A stretch of DNA of 64,000 nucleotides from Saccharophagus sp. K07. GTDB taxonomy: Bacteria > Pseudomonadota > Gammaproteobacteria > Pseudomonadales > Cellvibrionaceae. Positions 56,436 to 64,000 of the stretch are shown in pieces. The position numbers were made by a program, and so were the translations under genes. The first letter of the stretch is position 1; each line of letters opens with the position of its first letter. A model generated the notes under the pieces. The model searched no databases. It saw only the letters and a list, made by a program, of their open reading frames with translations, and was not told the origin of the DNA. Where the stretch lies: the NCBI RefSeq assembly GCF_014336955.1, contig NZ_QRAI01000006.1:119942-183941 (forward strand). Reading direction: 5' to 3'.

Positions 56436-58274
56436 ATGTCCAACGTTTCTGATATACCTGAGTTCGATCACAAGTCCTTTCTGAAAAATCTCACTCGTCA
56501 GCCCGGTGTGTATCAAATGTACGATCACGCCGGCAAAGTGTTGTATGTAGGCAAAGCCAAAAATCTTAAAAACCGCGTCAGCAGTTATTTTCACCGCGGC
56601 GGTCTTCACCCGAAAACCCAGGCGCTGGTACAGCGCATTCACTCCATTGAAATTACCGTCGCTGCCAGTGAGGCAGAAGCGCTGTTGCTAGAGCAAAATC
56701 TTATTAAGGCACAGCGCCCGCCTTTTAATATTTTGCTGCGCGACGACAAATCCTATCCGTATATTTTTTTATCGGACGGTGAAGACTATCCGCGCCTGGC
56801 GCTGCACCGCGGCCCCAAAAAAATGAAGGGGCGTTATTTCGGTCCATTTCCAAGCGCGGGAGCGGTACGCGAGAGTTTGCAATTCCTGCAGAAAACTTTC
56901 CGCGTGCGCCAGTGCGAAGACAGTGTTTTTCGCAATCGCAGCAGACCGTGTCTGCAATATCAAATTGGCCGCTGCACAGGTCCGTGCGTCAAACTGATCG
57001 ATCCGGAAGCCTATGCGGCGGATGTGCGCCACACCGTGATGTTTTTGGAAGGCAAAAATGAATCGCTCCACGAAGAATTAGTGGAGGAGATGAATAAAGC
57101 AGCGGAAAACCTTGAATTTGAAAAGGCAGCTGCGCATCGCGATCAAATCACCGCTCTGCGTCAGGTTCAGGCACAACATTCCGCCGAGAGCGGCTCCGGC
57201 AATGTCGATGTCATTGCTTGCGCTCTTGAGTCGGGCGAGGTCTGTCTGCACGTTTTATTTGTCCGCCAGGGTAGGGTTCTGGGGAGCAAGAGCTATTTTC
57301 CTAAAGACCCTCTGGGGGATAACGAGAGCGGGATTTTGGGTGAGTTTCTCGCCCAGTTTTATCTCAGCGATCGGGCGATGGATATTCCGGCGGAAGTGGT
57401 AATCAGTCATCCGGTGGAAGAGGCCGATGCCCTGGTTGAAGCCGTGCGGCAGGCGCGCGGCAAAAGCATCAACCTCTGCGACAGTGTGCGCACCCATAGA
57501 GCCAAATGGCTGGCCATGGCAATAGAAGCGGCGCGGCAGAACCTGCGCACGCGCCTCGGCAGCCAGCAAACTCTTCTGAAAAAGTACGAGGCGCTGCAAG
57601 TCGTGCTGCAGCTGGACGAGATGCCCGAGCGCATGGAGTGTTTTGATATCAGCCACAGCAGTGGCGAGCGTCCCGTGGCCTCCTGTGTGGTTTTCGATCG
57701 CAATGGCCCGGTGAAGTCCGATTACCGGCGCTTCAATATCGAGGATATCCAGGCGGGCGACGATTATGCGGCTATGGAGCAGGCGCTGACCCGGCGTTAC
57801 AGCCGCCTGCAAAAAGAGGGCAAGTCCTTGCCGTCACTGCTGATCGTCGACGGCGGCAAGGGGCAATTGGGCAAGGCCCGCCAAGTGATGCAGGAGCTCG
57901 GTATACAGTCCATTGTCCTGCTGGGGGTTGCCAAAGGGACTACCCGCAAACCCGGCTTTGAAACCCTGATTCTGGAAGACGGCCGCGAGCAAGTATTGGC
58001 GAGTGATGATCCGGCATTGCATCTAATCCAGCAAATCCGCGATGAGGCCCACCGTTTTGCTGTGACTGGCCATAAGCAGGCGCGCGATAAGCTGCGTCGC
58101 AGGTCTCGCCTGGAAGACATCGCTGGCGTCGGCCCAACGCGCCGGCGGCAGCTGCTCAACCACTTCGGTGGCTTGCAGGAGGTGATGCGAGCCAGTGTCG
58201 ATGACATAGCCAAAGTGCCCGGAATCAGCAAAAAGTTGGCGCAAGAGGTTTACAGTGTCCTTCATAGTGAGTAA
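56436..58274 (+). CDS. uvrC: Excinuclease ABC subunit C
   Basis: A 612-residue nuclease. The GIY-YIG domain is at ~16-95 (QPGVYQMYDHAGKVLYVGKAKNLKNRVSSYF), a UVR motif near ~205-240 (VEEMNKAAENLEFEKAAAHRDQI), the RNase H-like C-terminal nuclease with ERMECFDISHSSGERPVASCVVF, and tandem helix-hairpin-helix motifs at the end (LEDIAGVGPTRRRQLLNHFGG, AKVPGISKKLAQEVY). It makes both incisions in nucleotide-excision repair. It is 19 bases downstream of uvrY. Confidence 0.97.
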   Translation: MSNVSDIPEFDHKSFLKNLTRQPGVYQMYDHAGKVLYVGKAKNLKNRVSSYFHRGGLHPKTQALVQRIHSIEITVAASEAEALLLEQNLIKAQRPPFNILLRDDKSYPYIFLSDGEDYPRLALHRGPKKMKGRYFGPFPSAGAVRESLQFLQKTFRVRQCEDSVFRNRSRPCLQYQIGRCTGPCVKLIDPEAYAADVRHTVMFLEGKNESLHEELVEEMNKAAENLEFEKAAAHRDQITALRQVQAQHSAESGSGNVDVIACALESGEVCLHVLFVRQGRVLGSKSYFPKDPLGDNESGILGEFLAQFYLSDRAMDIPAEVVISHPVEEADALVEAVRQARGKSINLCDSVRTHRAKWLAMAIEAARQNLRTRLGSQQTLLKKYEALQVVLQLDEMPERMECFDISHSSGERPVASCVVFDRNGPVKSDYRRFNIEDIQAGDDYAAMEQALTRRYSRLQKEGKSLPSLLIVDGGKGQLGKARQVMQELGIQSIVLLGVAKGTTRKPGFETLILEDGREQVLASDDPALHLIQQIRDEAHRFAVTGHKQARDKLRRRSRLEDIAGVGPTRRRQLLNHFGGLQEVMRASVDDIAKVPGISKKLAQEVYSVLHSE

Positions 58275-58311
58275 CTTGCCTCACCGCATTTGATTTGGAG
58301 CGTTCCGGTTA

Positions 58312-58872
58312 ATGTTTAACCTGGCCAACCAACTGACCTATTGCCGTATTCTCCTGATCCCGTTGTTGGTGATCGTTTTCTACCTCCCTTACGAGTGGCG
58401 GTTTCCCGTGTCTGCAGCGCTGTTCGGGCTTGCTGGCATCACCGACTGGCTCGACGGTCATATCGCGCGCAAATACCAACTTTCCACTCCGTTTGGCGCG
58501 TTTCTCGATCCTGTGGCGGACAAGCTGATGGTTGCCGTCGCCCTGGCGTTGCTGATCGAGCTGCATCGCTCAGCCTGGTTTACGCTGCCTGCGGCGGTCA
58601 TTATCTGTCGGGAAATCGTGATATCGGCACTGCGCGAGTGGATGGCCGAGGTCGGTAAGAGGGCGACTGTGGCAGTGTCCTACATAGGCAAGATCAAGAC
58701 GACCTTGCAGATCATTGCCATAGTGGTTCTGCTCCTGTTCAACCCGGAGCGCTTCCCGATCATGAAATACGTTGGTCTGATCGCTCTTTACGCTGCAGCG
58801 CTGCTGACCTTGTGGTCGATGGTGGTGTACCTGAAGGCCGCCTGGCCCAGTTTTCGAACGGTTAAAAAATAG
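58312..58872 (+). CDS. pgsA: CDP-diacylglycerol-glycerol-3-phosphate 3-phosphatidyltransferase
   Basis: A 186-residue integral membrane enzyme starting MFNLANQLTYCRILLIPLLVI. The CDP-alcohol phosphotransferase motif D-G-x2-A-R-x8-G-x3-D-x3-D is present as ITDWLDGHIARKYQLSTP and FGAFLDPVADKLM. Further helices follow. It makes phosphatidylglycerol phosphate, the first step to PG and cardiolipin. The uvrY-uvrC-pgsA-tRNA order is that of E. coli and Pseudomonas. Confidence 0.96.
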   Translation: MFNLANQLTYCRILLIPLLVIVFYLPYEWRFPVSAALFGLAGITDWLDGHIARKYQLSTPFGAFLDPVADKLMVAVALALLIELHRSAWFTLPAAVIICREIVISALREWMAEVGKRATVAVSYIGKIKTTLQIIAIVVLLLFNPERFPIMKYVGLIALYAAALLTLWSMVVYLKAAWPSFRTVKK

Positions 58873-58978
58873 CTTTTCGAATCAAAGAACTGAGTTGTCC
58901 CAAAAGAAGGAAAAAAGGCAAATTAGCGCTAGGCGGAGCCAAAAAATTTCGCTAGAATGCGCAGCCTCTTTACCCAAC

Positions 58979-59052
58979 GGCGCGATAGCAAAGCGGTTAT
59001 GCTCCGGATTGCAAATCCGTTCAGCCCGGTTCGACTCCGGGTCGCGCCTCCA
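58979..59052 (+). tRNA. tRNA-Cys, anticodon GCA
   Basis: A 74-base cloverleaf. The acceptor arms are GGCGCGA (58979-58985) and TCGCGCC (59042-59048), followed by discriminator T and encoded CCA. The anticodon loop TTGCAAA gives GCA. The T arm carries GGTTCGACTCC. A -10-like TAGAAT at 58953-58958 lies 21 bases before the tRNA; a -35 box is not clear. The U73 discriminator is the tRNA-Cys identity element. Confidence 0.96.
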
Positions 59053-59096
59053 TCTTCCCCCTGCATGTGGATATCGACTTCGTCCACAGCAACTCT

Positions 59097-59185
59097 GCCC
59101 GAGTGGTGAAATAGGTATACACAGGGGACTTAAAATCCCCCGGCCCTTACCGGCCGTGCCGGTTCAAGTCCGGCCTCGGGCACCA
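59097..59185 (+). tRNA. tRNA-Leu, anticodon TAA (UAA)
   Basis: An 89-base class II tRNA. The acceptor arms are GCCCGAG (59097-59103) and CTCGGGC (59175-59181), followed by discriminator A and CCA. The anticodon stem-loop GGGGA-CTTAAAA-TCCCC gives TAA. A long variable arm (CGGCCCTTACCGGCCG region) and a T arm with GGTTCAAGTCC are present. The integrase remnant that follows suggests this 3' end has served as an integration site. Confidence 0.96.
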
Positions 59186-59329
59186 TTTCATGTTCCAAGC
59201 AATTCCATAGAAAGAAAAAACTCAATTAATCAAGTTTTTGCAGGTTTTTTAGTCCAAGGTGCTTGGTTGAAGCCCGCAAGTTCTGGTGCTATCGCGGGTG
59301 CTACCGAATTCAATTTTTGGGTAGATCGG

Positions 59330-59690
59330 ATGGCAATTTGCAAGCCTACAGAAATGGCTGTTAAACAGGCGCAACCTAAAGAAAAGGATTATTGGATTAC
59401 TGACGGGGATGGGTTTAGGGGTTTATCCAGACGTTTCTATCAAGGACGCATTGCCCATCGTGAAGCATTAATTCGGCTCTCCCAAAAAATAGACCCTCTG
59501 AAGCTAGAAAAACAACGAAAAAAACAACGTGTGATAACTCGAGTCGACTGTTTTCGGCTGTCGCACTTGAATGGTGGGAGCGTGCCAAGGGTTCGTTGAA
59601 GAGGGCCTCGCAATTTGGCCTCGTTTAAAAGCAAGTGCATTCCCCCTGTTGGGTAAAAAAGAGATTCAGAAAATTGAGCCTATGAGAAAG
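59330..59690 (+). pseudogene. Decayed P4-type tyrosine integrase
   Basis: Fragments in three frames reproduce the N-terminal half of a P4-like integrase. The arm-binding (DUF4102) start MAICKPTEMAVKQAQPKEKD continues into WITDGDGF (59330-59400). HREALIRLSQKIDPLKLEK matches the segment before the core-binding domain. After a frame change, ALEWWERAKGSL appears (from 59563), and after another, IWPRLKASAFPLLGKKEIQK. The middle of the arm domain and the whole catalytic domain (R..R-H-R..Y) are missing. It lies 145 bases after the tRNA-Leu 3' end, where P4-type integrases normally insert. It is no longer functional. Confidence 0.82.
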
Positions 59691-59691
59691 A

Positions 59692-59845
59692 GATGCATTG
59701 ATGTTTCTAAGCGCGTACCGGCCGATAGTTGCTCTACCCCTTTTGCCGACAGGTCATCCGGTGTCGCTCGAAGTTGTTTGAGCCACTTGCTCATGGTGGA
59801 TAGGCCAACCCCCATAGATTCAGCTGCTTCTCGAATTGTGTAGCC
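59692..59845 (-). pseudogene. Remnant of IS3-family transposase OrfA
   Basis: On the minus strand the sequence reads GYTIREAAESMGVGLSTMSK followed by WLKQLRATPDD, the helix-turn-helix of IS3-group OrfA proteins. It has no start and no continuation into the leucine zipper or OrfB. About 50 codons remain. It abuts the 3' end of the integrase remnant and is another sign of layered insertions behind tRNA-Leu. Confidence 0.7.
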
Positions 59846-59924
59846 CTCCAGGGCTCATTGGTGACATGGCCGGTTACGATGAGGTGCCTGATTAGCGTTT
59901 CTTACGTGAGGGAAGGGGTATGAG

Positions 59925-60077
59925 ATGCTGAAATACACGGGTTCACGAATTTCTGGTGAATTCGACGGATGGAATGGTGAATCTCTTTATGAGCTGGATA
60001 ACCAGCTGGTCAGAGCTATAAGTCCTACTTCTGCTAGGTGGATCTCTTTCACATCATGTAGCACATGTCGTACATAA
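59925..60077 (+). CDS. Small hypothetical protein, possibly frameshifted
   Basis: A 50-codon frame with a plausible ribosome site (GAAGGGG) upstream. It begins MLKYTGSRISGEFDGWNGES, which recalls a short uncharacterised family with an I-x-G-x-F-x-G-W-x-G-x-T core followed by a Trp/Tyr-rich stretch. After LYELDN the expected continuation is found in another frame (Q-S-Y-K-S-Y-F), so the gene may be broken by a frameshift. Function unknown. Confidence 0.35.
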   Translation: MLKYTGSRISGEFDGWNGESLYELDNQLVRAISPTSARWISFTSCSTCRT

Positions 60078-60191
60078 AAAGGGGCTTTAGAGTATACGCC
60101 TAAACGCGCTGCTTCGGTATTGTATAGACATGCATGGATCCCGCGTGGATAAATGTTGCGCCCAGCAGGTATTGCATATGTATGTGCCTAA

Positions 60192-60428
60192 ATGGATTTG
60201 GTTTTATCGACCTTGGCAGGTTTATTCGTTCTTAAATTTGCGCGCGTTGCATCGATAACAGAAAAATCCGTTACGTTCATTGCCGGAGGCGCCACCTATC
60301 GCATTCCAAGCGAACATGTTGTGCTAGGCTCCCTATATAACTCTCCCCGAATTGAAAATCTGGATGTGGACGGTCCAGGTGTGGATCTCTTTCTCGATGG
60401 AAATTGTTCGAAAAAGAGTCAGGTATGA
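60192..60428 (+). CDS. Hypothetical protein, 78 residues
   Basis: A short frame starting MDLVLSTLAGLFVLKFARVA, with a weakly hydrophobic N-terminus and a beta-rich remainder (VTFIAGGATYRIPSEHVVLG, IENLDVDGPGVDLFL). No family is recognised and the ribosome site is poor. It ends 19 bases before the left end of the IS21 element, so it may be the cut-off end of something larger. The stretch 60078-60191 before it holds nothing I can support. Confidence 0.3.
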   Translation: MDLVLSTLAGLFVLKFARVASITEKSVTFIAGGATYRIPSEHVVLGSLYNSPRIENLDVDGPGVDLFLDGNCSKKSQV

Positions 60429-60447
60429 AAGCAGAGCTCCTCATCAG

Positions 60448-60512
60448 TGTCAACGCCACTCGAAAACTGACCCACTTTAGGTGCTAAAACGCCAAAGTAA
60501 AACTGACCCACC
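60448..60512. repeat. IS21 left terminal repeats
   Basis: The terminal TGTCAACGCCA is followed by two direct copies of AAACTGACCCA at 60464-60474 and 60500-60510. It matches the inverted right end (TGTTACCGCCA, then AAAACTGACCCACT). These are the transposase binding sites. Confidence 0.75.
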
Positions 60513-60515
60513 CGG

Positions 60516-62317
<1,802 letters not shown>

Positions 62318-62361
62318 CTACGGCCGCCTGTCTATTCAGTCGGCCGCCATGGTGGCTCAGG

Positions 62362-62413
62362 TGGGTCACTTTTCGATTGGCATTAGTGGGTCAGTTTTAC
62401 ATTGGCGGTAACA
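62362..62413. repeat. IS21 right terminal repeats
   Basis: Two copies of TGGGTCA(C/G)TTT at 62362-62372 and 62387-62397, then the outer TGGCGGTAACA, mirror the left end. The last bases supply the premature TAA stop of the truncated cfa gene. Confidence 0.75.
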
Positions 62414-62759
62414 TGTAAGGATCTAGCATATTTCTATAAAGCCCATTTTTGGCTTCATAGTGGCTGTCCACTACCTCGAGGGAGCGTAGCTGCTCTTCGT
62501 GCGTAGTCTGCATGTTGTGCGTAATGGGGCCTCTTACCGCTCTGCGCGCGCCAATAGCGATAAATCGTCCCAAGGTTTCGCATAGGTCGTCGCTATCCCA
62601 ATAACCTTTGACATAGCTATCACCCAAGCCTTCGCTTGCGGAATGGTAAATATGATCAAAAAAACGCTCATCGTGGACCTGGATATCCCATGGAAGATTT
62701 CCATTGAGTGATATTCCAGCGCGAGACATGACCTTTCTGGTGAAATGCTCAGATTTCAT
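62397..62759 (-). pseudogene. cfa: Cyclopropane-fatty-acyl-phospholipid synthase, truncated by IS21
   Basis: The 120 codons from the ATG at 62759 (MKSEHFTRKVMSRAGISLNG) encode the N-terminal domain of Cfa. LPWDIQVHDERFFDHIYHSA, GLGDSYVKGYWDSDDLCETL and HYEAKNGLYRNMLDPYM align with the region just before the SAM-binding domain, where Cfa normally continues Y-S-C-A-Y-W. The reading runs into the IS21 end and stops after four codons. Intact Cfa has about 380-400 residues, so the methyltransferase domain is lost. The missing part is not on the other side of the IS, so the insertion was accompanied by a deletion or rearrangement. Confidence 0.88.
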
Positions 62760-62813
62760 AACTATGAAGTCCCTATCATGATTTTTGGTGGGTAGCGTCC
62801 ATTGCGGAATCAA

Positions 62814-63543
62814 TTTTTTGATTGTGCAACGCTTTATTTAGGCTACCGGATAATCGTTGATCTGGCAACTTTAATAATAACGAGTGAATTAAATGGAAGT
62901 GCGGCAACTGGAAATGACTGGGATGAGTCAATCTATCTATCGCTTGTTTCGAATAATTTTTGTGGATGCCATGCAAGAGAGTGAGGCTGAAATAAATTTT
63001 CGCACATTAATTATTTGGCGTTGAAAAAATGAGCTTGCGATTAATTTCTCGTCCGCCGGACCAATCAGGCGCATTAATCTTCTGGCGGTAATCTCATAAT
63101 CGTTTTGGCGCAATGAGAAGTAGCTAGTGGGGAACGGATATGAATCCCGACAGATCGTGCGCAATAAGAATATTTGAGTAAATGCATTAGTTTCCCGTGC
63201 ATGACCACCGTACAGGTGTTGAGAGAGGATTTGTTGCCGATCTCGGTTTGAATCCTTGCGGAGAGGCCCGACACCCGGGCTTATTAATGGAGGGGGGCAA
63301 CTCGGAAGCGTTTCAGGGGGGGCGGCCTGTTCATGGGTGGCGTGCCAGAAGTGAGGGACTATCATCACATCATCTGTCGCAACTGAGCTATCGTATATGC
63401 GATTGATCTCACTAAAGAGCCCATGGATCAAATCGGTTTGATTGGAGTAAGATGCGTTTCCTGACGCGCACAAAATGCTCGAAAGCGATCATTTGCTGTT
63501 GTTGGAATTCACTAACTATATGGAAAATTAAATAGGAATTTAT
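62814..63543. other. Region without a supported gene between cfa remnant and effector-like gene
   Basis: About 730 A/T-rich bases. A 178-codon frame on the minus strand (62937-63473) and several shorter frames exist, but none resembles a family or has a good ribosome site. The region may hold remnants of deleted island genes. The promoter of the gene at 63544 should lie near its end. Confidence 0.5.
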
Positions 63544-63981
63544 ATGGCATACGTAGCAACCAATTATATGAACAATCCCAGTGCTCCAGTGGGTAAATGG
63601 GCATGCGCTCCGACCTCCACTTACACGCCTTTCGATGAGGCTCCCACTGGAGACCAGACAAAAGGACTTCATTTGTGTGGGCAGTGTGTAAGCTATGTGA
63701 AGCGTGTTTGTCCGAATTTACCGAGTACTAGCAGTTGGAAAAAGGGAGCCGCTGTAAAAGGTAATAACATCATCCTGCCGGGAACTGTAATTGCTACGTT
63801 TAACAGCACGGGAAAATATGAGGGACATGCGGCGATTTATGTTTCGCAAACTACCGTTGGAATTAACGTGTACGATCAGTGGGTAACACCACCGAATCCT
63901 AAGCCTGTTGGGCCCAGATTGTTGCGGTGGGGCGCAGCTGGGCGCTCCAATAATGGGGATAATTTTTATGTGGTGGAATAA
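63544..63981 (+). CDS. BPSL0067/NlpC-P60-like peptidoglycan hydrolase, effector candidate
   Basis: A 145-residue single-domain protein with no signal peptide and an AGGA ribosome site. Cys48 in LCGQCVSYVKRVCP and His95 in KYEGHAAIYVSQ form the Cys-His pair of CHAP/NlpC-P60 cysteine peptidases. PSTSSWKKGAAVKGNNIILPGTVIATFN, INVYDQWVTPP and the end SNNGDNFYVVE match what I know of the BPSL0067 family. Members with this architecture are often type VI secretion cargo that cut peptidoglycan cross-links, and a cytosolic, signal-less enzyme fits that. No immunity gene is visible because the window ends 19 bases after the stop. The location in a tRNA-Leu island supports horizontal gain. Secretion by a T6SS is inference. 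Confidence 0.78.
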   Translation: MAYVATNYMNNPSAPVGKWACAPTSTYTPFDEAPTGDQTKGLHLCGQCVSYVKRVCPNLPSTSSWKKGAAVKGNNIILPGTVIATFNSTGKYEGHAAIYVSQTTVGINVYDQWVTPPNPKPVGPRLLRWGAAGRSNNGDNFYVVE

Positions 63982-64000
63982 ACTCGTTTTTATATTAGCG

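Noticed and set aside
62937..63473. 178-codon minus-strand frame in the island
   Set aside because: No ribosome site, no recognisable motif and odd composition; left as a gap description rather than a gene.

Overview
The window looks like the chromosome of a Gram-negative gammaproteobacterium related to Pseudomonas and, more tentatively, the Cellvibrionaceae. The grounds are gene order and content: a gltA / sdhCDAB-sucAB-lpd-sucCD respiratory block, a ubiG-gph-yciK operon, a lolCDE ... comEC-exbBD-lpxK-kdsB-ptp-murB block and a uvrY/gacA-uvrC-pgsA-tRNA block, all arranged much as in Pseudomonas, plus outer-membrane genes (lpxK, kdsB, Lol, porin). The genus is inferred from synteny; no 16S or ribosomal gene is present.

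Layout. 1-3.3 kb: end of an SGNH-like protein, then two CheW-type chemotaxis adaptors, a DUF2802 protein and a lipoprotein. 3.3-9.6 kb: housekeeping genes, mostly on the minus strand (yciK, gph, ubiG, an MTA/SAH deaminase, malic enzyme), with a zinc metallopeptidase on the plus strand. 9.7-13.6 kb: tRNA-Ala with promoter and terminator; a three-gene set (GT-C glycosyltransferase, HAD-UbiA fusion, small flippase-like protein) that reads as a compact polyprenyl-phosphate-sugar pathway; then a guanidine-II (mini-ykkC) riboswitch in front of an SMR guanidinium exporter. 13.6-16.7 kb: an Aer-like PAS chemoreceptor and an orphan ICMT-like membrane protein. 17.1-24.5 kb: a specialised-metabolite locus in which a 4-hydroxyphenylpyruvate dioxygenase-type enzyme, preceded by a good sigma-54 promoter and carrying an 11-G run in its coding sequence, is followed by a 2098-residue two-module NRPS with a terminal thioesterase. 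24.8-26.3 kb: a Fur/Zur regulator and cysK.

26.5-40.2 kb is the TCA block. 40.7-55.5 kb holds the Lol lipoprotein exporter, an inserted chemoreceptor/porin/PstS-like trio, DUF2062, comEC, exbBD, lpxK, kdsB, a tyrosine phosphatase, murB and an AlkB homologue. 55.8-59.2 kb is uvrY-uvrC-pgsA and tRNA-Cys/tRNA-Leu. From 59.2 kb to the end the character changes: behind tRNA-Leu(UAA) lie a decayed P4-type integrase, an IS3 orfA remnant, orphan small reading frames, a complete IS21-family element that has truncated a cyclopropane fatty acid synthase gene, and a BPSL0067/NlpC-P60-like gene that resembles an antibacterial peptidoglycan-hydrolase effector.

The most noteworthy material is the HPPD-NRPS locus, whose first adenylation domain lacks the amino-acid-binding aspartate; the HAD-UbiA glycan-carrier operon; and the tRNA-Leu island with its putative effector. 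All functional assignments come from reading motifs and comparing with remembered families; no search was run.
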